From the NCBI RefSeq assembly GCF_026627255.1, contig NZ_JAPNLM010000034.1:29290-66202 (forward strand): 36,913 nt of DNA, given 5' to 3'. The DNA is from Streptomyces antarcticus (GTDB lineage: Bacteria > Actinomycetota > Actinomycetes > Streptomycetales > Streptomycetaceae). Shown here piece after piece: positions 24,418 through 33,110 of this stretch (positions within the stretch are counted from its first letter, which is position 1; every line of letters begins with the position of its first letter). A program made the position numbers and the translations under genes. The notes beneath the pieces were generated by a model. The model was not told the DNA's origin and made no database searches. It saw only the letters and a list, made by a program, of their open reading frames with translations.

Positions 24418-24762
24418 GTACACCCAGGTGGAGATGTCCTCGCGGACACTTTCCCGGACACACGCTTGGGAGCCGTCTGACCGCTGACAGCCTAGCGGAT
24501 CGTGCTGGGAGTGGTCGCACGGATTGTCGTGGGAGCGGGCTTGAAGCGAAGCCATGGGCATGACCTGGGGTTTCTGAGGGTCTGGGGTGGTGGGTGGCGC
24601 GGCCGGGGGCGCTGCAGGGCTGTGGGCAGGCTCCTGGAGCGTCCGTTCTGTTCCGCTTGCCCCGGAGGGGTTGTAAATGGAGCGACGGCCGCGCCCTGGG
24701 GTGGGCGCGGCCGTCGTGGGGTCGAGGGGTGTCAGGCGATGCGGAGGGCTTGTTGGGCGTTG
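24336..24762 (+). repeat. 430-bp direct repeat, copy 2 (solo element end)
   Basis: This copy of 13981-14410 lacks the rest of the element. It starts inside the ATPase gene and stops after the last 31 bp of the DDE-like coding sequence, where it joins a 5'-truncated isomerase. It keeps the terminal 12-bp repeats (24340-24363) and the hairpin (24683-24716). No gene is carried. Confidence 0.93.
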
Positions 24763-25634
24763 CGGCTGCCGGGTTCGCGCCGCCCACCTTCAAGGTCGCG
24801 CTGCCGGAATCGGAGGATGACCTACGGGCGGCAGGCGATCTTTTGGTGGACAGCTGCCGTCGGGCAGCGCTGCTGGGCGCCCCGCACGTTCGGATCTTCA
24901 GTTTCTATCGGGACGGAGAACCGGATCCCGAGCGAGCAGCCCGAATCGCCCGCCAGATTTTGGACGGGATTCGACTGCCGGTGCCACTTGTCGTGGAGAC
25001 CGGCACCAGGACCAACACGCCAACCATGCGTCACCTCGTCACGTTCCTCGACGCGCTCGGCCGGGACGACGTGGGCATGCTGTGGGACCCGGGTAACAGC
25101 GTCTTCAGCGGCTGGGACCCCAAGCCCTTCCCGGCTGACTACGAACTCGGCAGGGACAGGATCCGCCATGTGCACGTGAAGGACCCCGACTCCACCAGGG
25201 GATACGTCCGGCTGGGCGACGGAGACCTGGACTGGCCCGCGATCCTGAGGCGGCTGGCCGAGGACGGCTACGCACGCTTCGTCAGTCTCGAGACTCACTG
25301 GCGTCACGGTCGGCAGCTTACCGCCGCCGAGCGCGACGAACCGTGGGGCGAGGCATTCTCCCGGGACGGCTACGCCGCCAGCGTCGAGTGCATGCAGCGC
25401 CTGCGCGGATGGGTGGACGAGATACTCCCAGAAGGTACGCGCTCATGGGTATGTCCGAGGTTCCACCGCTCGTCCTGCTCGGCGCCCAGCGCTCCGGTAC
25501 TACCGCCCTGGCATCGGTGCTCGACTCCGCGTTCGACGCCGTCGACGGAGTCTTCACCATCAACGGAAAGCTTCCCTATCTGCTGCACCGGTGGTGCACA
25601 GAGGAAGATGTCCGGGCTCGACATCTACGGGTAG
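24763..25634 (+). pseudogene. Sugar-phosphate isomerase/epimerase (TIM barrel), 5'-truncated
   Basis: The frame contains the C-terminal two-thirds of an AP-endonuclease-2-type TIM barrel: LLGAPHVRIFSFYRDG, then VPLVVETGTRTN, GMLWDPGNSVFSG, RHVHVKDPD and FVSLETHW. These carry the Glu, Asp, His and Glu of the usual metal site. The N-terminal strands are missing because the duplicated element end abuts at 24762. The frame does not stop at the expected place (about 25445) but runs on to 25634 across the next gene; TCATGG there could be a mutated TGATGG (inference). It is probably non-functional. Confidence 0.75.
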
Positions 25635-26038
25635 ACGAAATACTCCATGCGCTGTCCCGCAAACCTCCGTACGGCCTGCGGAGCGTGGAGTGGCTGGCGA
25701 CCACCGAACGGGTGCTACGAGCCGCCGCCCAGCAGGTCGCCGTCGGCGAGCTGACCGACGCGGTCGCGCTGCGCCGGGAGCTGATCCGGAGAACCTACTC
25801 CGGTGCCGCCCGTTTCGGTGAGAAGTACAACGAGTACCTCTTGGAACTCGACCAGCTCGAGCAGACCTTGCCAGAGGCACATTGGGCGTTGCTGGTGCGG
25901 CACCCGGCAGCGGCCGCTGCCTCCATGCTGCGCTGGTCCGGTGACCGTCCTTGGAGGCCGACGACCTGGGAGGCCGCGGCCACCCAGCTGCCGCCCCCTC
26001 CCCGAAACCGGACTGCGAAGGACCGTACGACCTCATGA
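25445..26038 (+). CDS. Sulfotransferase family protein, C-terminally short
   Basis: This 197-aa protein starts at ATG 25445 after AGAAGG. It carries the 5' PAPS-binding P-loop GAQRSGTTALASVLDS (about residues 13-28) and the 3' phosphate-binding strand ALLVRHPAAAAASML (about 150-164), where family members have an R-D/H-P motif. Sulfotransferases normally run 250-350 residues; here the sequence turns into low-complexity PPPPRN and stops soon after that motif, so the C-terminal domain is missing. Its start overlaps the isomerase frame, suggesting an original operon. Activity is doubtful. Confidence 0.7.
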   Translation: MGMSEVPPLVLLGAQRSGTTALASVLDSAFDAVDGVFTINGKLPYLLHRWCTEEDVRARHLRVDEILHALSRKPPYGLRSVEWLATTERVLRAAAQQVAVGELTDAVALRRELIRRTYSGAARFGEKYNEYLLELDQLEQTLPEAHWALLVRHPAAAAASMLRWSGDRPWRPTTWEAAATQLPPPPRNRTAKDRTTS

Positions 26039-26211
26039 CCAAGGACGTCATCGCCCTCACCCCGCGGATGCCCGATCCGTGGGTGGTGCTCGCCGGCCTC
26101 CTCTCCGGGGGCCCCGACAAACTGGCGCGGTCGACAACATCGGCTGAGCAGGATCGTTTCAGCAAGACGGTAGGGCAGTGGGGCAGTCGGGTACACGGGG
26201 GTGGGTCGTCC

Positions 26212-26661
26212 ATGACGTCATGGGACATCAAGCCGCAGGGCGTGCAGGGTCATCTGAAGACCGTCGGCGGGAATGCCGGCGAGCTCGAGACGGCTTTGAA
26301 CGCGCTGCTCACAGCCATGTCGGAGGCGGCTCAGGCTGCGGGGACGGCGGTTCCGGGCTCGCAGTCGGGGATGACTCCGCAGGGCCCGCTGGCTCCGGGT
26401 GCGGCTCCGTCTCCCGGAGCGGCTTTCCTGGCGCCTCAGAAGGCGATGGGCCCGGTCGCGGCTGCGCTGGGCGAGTACCTGACCGCCCGCAAGCCGGAGT
26501 TCAAGTCGATGGCGGAGCGGATCGAGGCGTGCATCCGCGGTGCGGTTCTGGCGACGAACGAGTACCTGCAGGGCGATCTGGACCAGGCCAAGGAGGCGCA
26601 GGACGCGGCGCGGTCTGTGAATCTGGACCTGCTGCGTGAGAAGACGGGGGCCAAGCAGTGA
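26212..26661 (+). CDS. DUF6507 family protein (WXG100-like)
   Basis: This 149-aa helical protein starts MTSWDIKPQGVQGHLKTVGG, the typical opening of DUF6507, a Streptomyces family of small helical-hairpin proteins that accompany type VII-style toxins. A central Pro/Gly-rich loop (PGSQSGMTPQGPLAPGAAPS) separates two long helices; the second ends RIEACIRGAVLATNEYLQGD. Its stop codon overlaps the toxin start (GTGA at 26658-26661), so the two are translationally coupled, and it probably acts as a secretion partner or chaperone for the toxin (inference). No secretion ATPase is in the window. Confidence 0.85.
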   Translation: MTSWDIKPQGVQGHLKTVGGNAGELETALNALLTAMSEAAQAAGTAVPGSQSGMTPQGPLAPGAAPSPGAAFLAPQKAMGPVAAALGEYLTARKPEFKSMAERIEACIRGAVLATNEYLQGDLDQAKEAQDAARSVNLDLLREKTGAKQ

Positions 26662-29552
26662 GCGGGAACGCGCCGGTCGATCCGGCCGAGATACCGGTCT
26701 TCACGGGCGATCTGGCGACGCTGGACGAGAAGGTGAAGCTGATCTCGTCGGGCGGCGCCACCGTCTCGACGAAGGCCTCCGACGTCCACACGAGCTTCGG
26801 TGGTCTGCAGGCGTTCTACCAGGCGCCGGAGGCGGACCAGCTGTTCGCGACGACGAAGCCGGTCCAGGACCTGGGTCTCAAGCTCAGCTCCGACATGTGC
26901 ACGATCGCCAGCGCCCTGGGCACCTACTCGCGTGACGCTGCCCCGATCGTCAAGAAGCTGGAGAACCTGAAGGCGGAAGCGCAGGCGTTCCGCACGAAGA
27001 CGGACAAGGACGAGAAGTGGCGTGAGGACGGCGATCTGATCGACGAGAACCTCGAACGCCGCAACAAGATCGCCGAGGTGTGGGAGCAGTTCCACGAGGT
27101 GGAACGGGCCGCTCACGCGAAGATCGTCGCACTGGTCAACGGCAAGCCCCTGCGGGTCAACGACGGCTCCAACGCCCCGGACATGTACGGGTATGACGCG
27201 CAGGCGCTCAAGCAGGCGAAGTCCCTGCCGTGGGGTGACGCGGTGGAGGAGTCGATCCCCGGCTGGCAGATCTGGGAACACGCCTGGGAGTTCGGCAAGG
27301 GCTTCGTCGTCGACGGCGTGTGGGCAACCCTCAAGGGCCTGGGCGGCCTGGTCGGCCTCCAGGGCTGGGACGTGTTCAAGCAGTCCTGGACCGGCCTGGC
27401 CAAGCTGGGCACCGGCCTGGGGATCGCCATGATCCCGGGTGTGGGACCGCTCTTCATGGCGGCCCCCGACGACAAGCTGCCCTCCTGGCTGCGTGACTCG
27501 CGCACCGCGATGAAGGAGACGGGCAAGGCGCTCCTGGCGTGGGACCAGTGGGGTTCGAACCCGGGGCGTGCGGCGGGTGCCGTCACCTTCAACGTGGTGA
27601 CCACGGTGTTCACCGGTGGCGCGGGCGGCGCGGCGTCCGGGGCGGGCAAGGCCGGCGCGGTCGCCAAGACCCTGTCGTTCGCGGGCAAGGCCGGCCGGGC
27701 GATCGACCCGATGACGTACATCTTCAAGGGCGCGGGCGCCGGCTTCTCGAAGATCGGCGATGTCATGGCCGGTCTGAAGGGCATGGGCAGGTTCGAGGCC
27801 CCGAGCATCAACCTGGACGGAGCGATCGCCCTCCCCGACGGCGCCATCATGCTCCCCGACGGCGCAATCCACCTCCCGTCGGGCTCGGCCGTCCCCGACG
27901 GCGCGATCAAGCTCACCGACGGCACCATCAAACTCCCCGCGGGCACCACGACCTTCCCGCCCGGCACGGTCAAACTGCCGGACGGCACCTCGCGGTTCAT
28001 GGACATCGAGGGCAACATCTACAAGGCCGACGGCTCACTCGCGCAGACCGGAAAGGCCGCCAAACACGAACCCTCGCCGGACACAGGCGCGGACGCGGAC
28101 GTGCCCCGGGCCGACGCCCCGAAGGTCGACTCCCCCGCCACGGCCAAGGTCCCCGAACTCGAACTGGCCGGCGTCGGCGCCCGCAGCGCCGACAACAGCA
28201 TCCACCTCGGCTCGAACATCTCCGACCCCGTCCACACACTGGACAACGGCGCCCACGGCGCCGACCACACCCCGACGGGCCGCGCCGGCGACCACACCAC
28301 CCCCGGCGGCCACGCCCCGGACAACATGCCCCGGGGCGACCTGAACAACCCCGGCGGCGCCCCGCGCCCGGACACCCCGGGCGGAGGCGGCGCCCGCCCG
28401 GACGTCCCGGGCACGGGCGGCACGCACCCAGACGGCCCCGGCGCGACGACGGGCCGGACCGATGGTCCTTCTGGTTCAGGTCACGGCGATGGACCCTCCG
28501 CAGGGGGGCATGACCCTTCGGCCGGTCCGCACCCGGCGGCCCCGGGGTCGGACGCTCTCGACAATGCCGCACGTGCAGATCGCGCGGCTGCGGACGCCGC
28601 ACGTGTCGATGAGGCCATGCAACGAGCTGTGAGGCACCCCGAATTCATGCTGGACGGCCCGAACCCATACGGCCCGCGCGGCCGGCTCGAACTGGAGCAG
28701 ATCGAAGAAATTCAGGTCTACCGAGCCAATCAGGAGCCCGGGTACTTCGATCAGTACTACCAGAATCAGGGCCACCGCAGGCGCCTGTCAGTGAAGGACG
28801 AGAGCGGGTTCACCCCGCCGCAGCTCACCCGGATTTCGAAAGACCAGCCCTGGATCCAGGCCAAGGATGCTCCGCAGGCGCCCGAGCCGTGGTACCTCGA
28901 CCCGGACTACATTCCGGTGGGGCGCAACACCGTCTCTGATTCGGCCCGGCTGAATGTACTTGACGCAGCCGCAAAGAAGCGTCATTTTGCCGTAACTTGG
29001 GACAATGTCGTTGAAAAGTGGAAGAGCCTGACGGGTGACGCCCATTCCCGTCACGGCACCCACGAAACGGCGGCGGAGTGGGGAGAGGCGCGAGGCGCGT
29101 ACAAAGAATCCCACTCGAACATGATCGACAAGACCGAGAAATTCGGCGAAACAGCAGCCGAGCACCACTACATTGCCGAGAACCACAAGGGCTTCGACAA
29201 GGAAACACTCCTCGGCCCGAAGAACGGAAACGACCAGTTCGACCAGGTGTGGACCCACGAGGACGGTCGGGTCGTCGTCATCGAGGCCAAGAGCAGCGTC
29301 GATGCTGATCTTGGTAAGCGCGACCTCCCACCCCCCAAGCGCAGGTCAGTTTCACAGGGCAGTAGAGAATACTTCTTCGACATCCTCAAGGTCATGCAGA
29401 AGCGGGGAGAAACGGACTTGGTGGAGGCCATAGAAAGGGCCATTGAAGCCAACAAACTCGACTACGTAGTCGTCAAGGGAGAGAAGAACGCAGGTCGGTA
29501 CACTGGCCTTCAGTACCGGCGATTCGACATCAGCAAGGGGACTCTTCCGTGA
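26658..29552 (+). CDS. T7SS-type polymorphic toxin with PD-(D/E)xK-like nuclease tip
   Basis: This 964-aa protein starts at GTG 26658 with GGGGG about eight bases upstream. Residues 1-180 are WXG100/LXG-like helices; 210-345 are Gly/Ala-rich and amphipathic; 386-446 are eight-residue LPDGAI-type repeats; 460-640 form a Pro/Gly/Asp/His-rich linker; the rest is a variable tip. The tip has D862 in NDQFDQVW, then VVVIEAK (E876, K878), the core of a PD-(D/E)xK nuclease, so it probably cuts DNA or RNA. GC content falls in the last ~900 bp, as expected for exchanged toxin tips. The immunity gene overlaps the stop by GTGA. Confidence 0.88.
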   Translation: MSGNAPVDPAEIPVFTGDLATLDEKVKLISSGGATVSTKASDVHTSFGGLQAFYQAPEADQLFATTKPVQDLGLKLSSDMCTIASALGTYSRDAAPIVKKLENLKAEAQAFRTKTDKDEKWREDGDLIDENLERRNKIAEVWEQFHEVERAAHAKIVALVNGKPLRVNDGSNAPDMYGYDAQALKQAKSLPWGDAVEESIPGWQIWEHAWEFGKGFVVDGVWATLKGLGGLVGLQGWDVFKQSWTGLAKLGTGLGIAMIPGVGPLFMAAPDDKLPSWLRDSRTAMKETGKALLAWDQWGSNPGRAAGAVTFNVVTTVFTGGAGGAASGAGKAGAVAKTLSFAGKAGRAIDPMTYIFKGAGAGFSKIGDVMAGLKGMGRFEAPSINLDGAIALPDGAIMLPDGAIHLPSGSAVPDGAIKLTDGTIKLPAGTTTFPPGTVKLPDGTSRFMDIEGNIYKADGSLAQTGKAAKHEPSPDTGADADVPRADAPKVDSPATAKVPELELAGVGARSADNSIHLGSNISDPVHTLDNGAHGADHTPTGRAGDHTTPGGHAPDNMPRGDLNNPGGAPRPDTPGGGGARPDVPGTGGTHPDGPGATTGRTDGPSGSGHGDGPSAGGHDPSAGPHPAAPGSDALDNAARADRAAADAARVDEAMQRAVRHPEFMLDGPNPYGPRGRLELEQIEEIQVYRANQEPGYFDQYYQNQGHRRRLSVKDESGFTPPQLTRISKDQPWIQAKDAPQAPEPWYLDPDYIPVGRNTVSDSARLNVLDAAAKKRHFAVTWDNVVEKWKSLTGDAHSRHGTHETAAEWGEARGAYKESHSNMIDKTEKFGETAAEHHYIAENHKGFDKETLLGPKNGNDQFDQVWTHEDGRVVVIEAKSSVDADLGKRDLPPPKRRSVSQGSREYFFDILKVMQKRGETDLVEAIERAIEANKLDYVVVKGEKNAGRYTGLQYRRFDISKGTLP
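27813..27994 (+). repeat. Repeats encoding LPDGAI-like units
   Basis: About eight copies of an eight-residue unit (LPDGAIML, LPDGAIHL, VPDGAIKL, LTDGTIKL, and related) lie in the middle of the toxin. The period and alternating hydrophobics fit a short beta-solenoid or beta-roll spacer between the secretion and toxin parts. Confidence 0.75.
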
Positions 29553-30409
29553 CTGTGACCGTTGCCAGCCACCTAGTGGGCGGGCCAGAAGCGGCTGAAT
29601 TTGCGGCGCGGTTGAGCGCCGGTGTCGCTCGCCGCATCGACCGCCTCGAGGAATCGGCGGACGCGATCGACTTCGCGTTCAGCACCGCTGTCCTCGCCCT
29701 CCAGGCCCACTGCGTGGCCGAACCGGAAGCCGACACCCTGGAGTCGTGGCAAGCCACCGTCAACGCGATGCAGTTGGGCTCGGCGCTGTTCGCCGCGACA
29801 GGCACGAGCGAGGGCACCGTGGAGTGCTTCATCGACGGAAGGATGCGCACGATCAAGGCGATCGGCCCCCAGCCGTACGCCGATGCGGGCAACTGGCTCC
29901 TCGCTTTCTGGCTGGCCGTCATCTGCCGTGAGCAGCGCCGGATGACCGAGCTGTGCGAGATCCCGCTGGAACGGCTGCGTTCGCCGGAAGACGAGTACGA
30001 GGAGCTCTTCTACCACTGGGTGGACGTCCAGCAGACGTACTGGCTCCGGCGGCCGGGCCTGGTGGACAAGCTCATCGCCGCGATCGAGGCGTCGAACCCC
30101 GAGGTCGCACGCAGCCTTCCGCAGGATCTGCTCCAGGGGCTGCTCTATCCGCCGATCAACCTCTTCTACAACTTCGTACGCAAGAACGAGGAGGGCTTCG
30201 GCCCGGCCCTGGCGGAGGCACTGAACCTCCACAAGGGGTACTGGACGCTGACTGAGGAGCGCACCGAGGACATCGACGGCGCGGTCGCCCTGGGCCCACT
30301 GGCCATGGCGTGCCTCGCCTACGACGGGAAGCTGCCGATCGGCGTCGAATCGCCCTTCATCCCGAAGTACCTCCTCGAACGCGGCTGGCTCGGCGAGTTC
30401 CCGACGTAA
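29549..30409 (+). CDS. Imm49 family immunity protein, cognate to the upstream toxin
   Basis: This 286-aa all-helical protein matches Imm49: DTLESWQATVNAMQLGSALF, then GTVECFIDGRMRTIKAIGP, DAGNWLLAFWLAVICREQRR, YHWVDVQQTYWLR and a C-terminal GPLAMACLAYDGKLPIGVES. It starts at GTG 29549, overlapping the toxin stop by GTGA, with AAGGGG eight bases upstream, so toxin and antidote are made together. It should bind and neutralise the nuclease tip in the cytoplasm. Two further homologues lie downstream (33111 and 34368), aligning over their whole shared length. Confidence 0.9.
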   Translation: MTVTVASHLVGGPEAAEFAARLSAGVARRIDRLEESADAIDFAFSTAVLALQAHCVAEPEADTLESWQATVNAMQLGSALFAATGTSEGTVECFIDGRMRTIKAIGPQPYADAGNWLLAFWLAVICREQRRMTELCEIPLERLRSPEDEYEELFYHWVDVQQTYWLRRPGLVDKLIAAIEASNPEVARSLPQDLLQGLLYPPINLFYNFVRKNEEGFGPALAEALNLHKGYWTLTEERTEDIDGAVALGPLAMACLAYDGKLPIGVESPFIPKYLLERGWLGEFPT

Positions 30410-30776
30410 TCGCTGTGAGCGTGCCTTGCCAGGGCTATCCGGCTGCTTGCTTGGCGACAGTCGTTCCTGTCATGGAGAAATCCCTGGCGGATTCCCTCCA
30501 GACTGTCAAGGCCTCGCCCGGCGCCAGAAGCGCTAACTGACGACGTCCGTGAACGTGGCGTGCGTCTGCTGTATCGAGGATCCGGATGCGGGCATGGTGG
30601 AGACTTGGGGGGCCTGACTGCCGGCGATGCAGGTGCACTCGGCGGTCTTCGCGGCCACCTCCACCGCCCAGCAGACAGCGGCCTGCGGGATCCGTCACGA
30701 GGAATGACGGCTCGCCGCCACCGGTCCACTGTTCAACCTCAATGCGGGGGCCGGGATCAACGCCTTCTGCTGGTGT
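30410..30776. other. Gap between Imm49 and the IS3-type element
   Basis: No gene is supported in these 367 bp. Open frames exist on both strands, but none has a ribosome site or recognisable protein. A near-perfect inverted repeat (arms GGATCAACGCC and GGTGTTGATCC) spans about 30754-30782 at the edge of the IS element. Confidence 0.5.
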
Positions 30777-30819
30777 TGATCCGCCAGGTGTCAATCCCCT
30801 CGAAGCGTAGAGACCTTCC

Positions 30820-31760
30820 TTATGCGGCTTGGTCCTTCTGATGGTGCTTGGCACGTGCTTCGCTGATGGGTCGTTCGAACTCGATGGGTGGCAGTCCGGC
30901 GGCCCCGCTGTGGCGGCGGCGCGGGTTGTAGAAGTCCGTGATCCAGGTGGCGATCTTCAGCCGGGCCTCGGTTCGGGTGGCGAAGTGGTGCCGGTGGATG
31001 TACTCGACCTTGATCAGTGAGTTGAGCGACTCCGCGGCGGCGTTGTCCAGAGCTGATCCCACCCGCCCCATGGACTGCACCACGCCGAGCCTGTCGCACA
31101 GGCTGTTGTACGCCTCACTCGTGTACTCGCTTCCCTGGGCGGAGTGGAAGATCACGCCGTCGACCTGGCCGCCGCGGGTGGCGGCCGCCATCTTCAGGGA
31201 GGCCCCGACCAGGGCGGCGTCGTGGTGGGCGCCCATCGCGTAGCCCAGCAGGCGGCGCGAGAACTGGTCCAGGACGGTGGCCAGGTACAGCTTGCCCTCA
31301 GCGGTCTCGATCTCAGTCATATCGCCGACCCACAACACGTCCGGCGCGACCGCGTCGAACTTGCGATGCACCAGGTCAGGTGACGCGCGACGCTTGCCCT
31401 GCCGGGTCAGCGAACGGCGCCTGCGCGGGGGTTTACGGCCCTGCAGGCCCAGGTCGGCCATGATCTCGGCAACCGTGTTCACCGAGACCTGCCAGCCCTC
31501 GGCCCACAGGTCCAGGGTGATCCTCGGCGAGCCGTAGGTGTCACCCCACTCGCGGAAGAAGTGCAGGATCCGCTCCTCCAACCGCCCCTCCTGACCTCGC
31601 GCTTCGTCGGCTCGGCCGGACGGCGGCGCCACTTGTAGAACCACGCCTCGGACACGCCCAGCGCGCGGCAGGAGACGGTATGCGGGATGCCGTGCACGGT
31701 CCTCTGGTCGCTGATCATCCCGACGAGCAACGCCGGTTCCGCCGCGGCTACTTCACCCAC
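30820..31760 (-). pseudogene. IS3 transposase orfB, frameshifted, catalytic Asp lost
   Basis: The protein has the IS3 orfB layout: SCRALGVSEAWFYKWRRRP, then YGSPRITLDLWAEGWQVS (HTH_21-like), and the rve integrase core with WVGDMTEI (first Asp), HSAQGSEYTS, and DNAAAESLNSLIKVEY (Glu). The second catalytic Asp, normally HSD, is Ala here (GCC at 31138-31140). A one-base loss near 31583-31592 separates the N-terminal part (frame to 31760) from the catalytic part (frame from about 31600 to 30820). Both defects should abolish transposition. Confidence 0.88.
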
Positions 31761-32044
31761 AGGACCATGCAGCGTTTGAGGACATCGCGCTCCATCGCCA
31801 GCTCCTTGGTCTCCTTCTTCAGCAGCACGTTCTCCTGGCGCAGCCGGGCCAGCTCCTCGCGCTCGGGCAGGCTCAGCGTTCCGTCCCCGCCGGCCCGCCT
31901 CGCCCGCGACACCCAGCTCGCGAGCGTCGTGTCGTTGATCCCCAGCTCCTTCGCGACCTGCGCGAGAGGCCGACCCGTCTCAGCCACGATCCGCACAGCC
32001 CCCTCACGGAACTCCGCATCGAACTTCCGTCGCTACTCCGCCAT
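31748..32044 (-). pseudogene. IS3 orfA with early nonsense codon
   Basis: From ATG 32044 the frame reads M-A-E-stop (TAG at 32033-32035) then RRKFDAEFREGAV, so a Lys codon (AAG) of the usual start appears to have become TAG. The remainder (from GTG 31996) is an 82-residue helix-turn-helix plus leucine-zipper protein (RIVAETGRPLAQVAKELG, LARLRQENVLLKKETKEL), typical orfA. It overlaps orfB by about 13 bp, where the programmed frameshift would occur. Confidence 0.8.
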
Positions 32045-32068
32045 GACTCTCAACTTCCCCTGCAGTCA

Positions 32069-33092
32069 CGGGCTCCACGCTACGAGGGGAAGGTCAGAGG
32101 TCCCGTCCACGGGCGGCCTGGACAATCTCGGCCACGGCACGGACGACGCCGCCGCCCGAGGCGGTAACGCAGATGACGCCACCAGCAACGGCACGCACAA
32201 CGGTGAAGAGCAACTGACGACGGAACGGCGCGAAGAACTCCAGGACGAGCACGTCCGGTTGGCGAACGAGGACCTGGCATGGTTCCAACGGCACTACCGG
32301 GACGACGGTCACCGCTGGTCCAAGTCGGCCAAGCTTGATGGTGTCGAACTGCCCATCCTGACCAAGGACGCCGATGGCAAATGGATCTCCAGCTACGACA
32401 TGCCCCACGGGCCATCTGAGTTCCGATACAACCCCAAGCCCATGGGCACCAACTCGGTCCCTCCCGCACATGAGACGGCCCTCAACTCCGCGGCGGCCAA
32501 CCGGCGGGTGTCGGTGGACCTCACCAACGCAGCTGAGGCCTTCAAGAAGGACCCCTCCACCGCAAACCAGGACGCCCTCACAACAGCCCAGAAGGCTTAC
32601 GACAGGCAGCTCCCGGGAGTTCCGAACAACAGCAAGATTTCCGATGCGCTGGGTGAGAAGGCCGCAGAGCTACACGTGATCCCGCGTGAGTTCAAGAACG
32701 CCGTTCCCATCACGCTGCCGAAGACACCTAACGGTGCCAACATGTTCGACGCTGCGTACCGACTCGAAGAGGGCGAAGTCCTGATAGTGGAGGCCAAGGC
32801 ACCGAAGGGCGAACTCGACTGGCGGCATGGGCGTGCCGACCCGGAACACCCCACCAATCCCACCATTGGCGATAACGGCTGGGCCCAGGGCCTGAGGGTC
32901 CAGCAAGGGACACGGCCGCACATTCGCACCATCCTGGCCGAGATGACTCGGCGCGGCGGAGATGAAGCCACGCTCGCCACAGAGCTCCGTACAGCTCTGA
33001 AGGAAGGGAAACTGAAGTACGTCTTGGTGAAGGCGAACGCACCTTCCGGCTCCACATGCGCTGGTGCCAAACTTGAGTACTTTAAGGTTTAG
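32069..33092 (+). pseudogene. Orphan C-terminal toxin tip (PD-(D/E)xK-like), 5' end missing
   Basis: The frame continues from inside the IS element (an ATG at 32043 could start it artificially) and encodes the end of a second polymorphic toxin. GEKAAELHVIPREF, NMFDAAYRL, GEVLIVEAK and LKYVLVKAN align with GETAAEHHYIAENH, DQFDQVWTH, GRVVVIEAK and LDYVVVKGE of the full toxin. The Asp (32748) to Glu (32790) spacing is 14 residues in both. No secretion domains are present. It may be a silent tip cassette for recombination with the main toxin gene, or the remainder of a gene cut by the IS. Confidence 0.8.
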
Positions 33093-33110
33093 CGAGAGGA
33101 GGGAGGGCAC

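Larger units (their letters stand above)
30777..32068 (-). mobile_element. Degenerate IS3-family insertion sequence
   Basis: About 1.29 kb containing orfA and orfB in the IS3 arrangement, read on the minus strand. The ends are placed at TGAT (30777) and GTCA (32068) because IS3 elements run TG...CA and these sit just outside the genes; the inverted repeats are poor, so the ends may be off by tens of bases. Three separate defects (nonsense codon, frameshift, catalytic Asp loss) indicate a dead copy. It separates the first toxin/immunity pair from a second toxin fragment. Confidence 0.7.

Noticed and set aside
21175..24561. 1,128-codon minus-strand frame across the ATPase region
   Set aside because: Only 21175-22518 is coding on this strand; the rest is the shadow of the plus-strand ATPase gene, and the good start is ATG 22518.
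26040..26211. Frameshifted 3' end of the sulfotransferase
   Set aside because: The alternative frame here does not show recognisable sulfotransferase C-terminal sequence, so truncation fits better than a simple frameshift.
26178..26639. Second frame over the DUF6507 gene
   Set aside because: Gly/Arg-rich shadow; the DUF6507 frame has the family N-terminus and overlaps the toxin start as expected.
26212..30409. A complete type VII secretion system
   Set aside because: No EccC-type ATPase, mycosin or membrane component is present; only substrate-type genes are seen.
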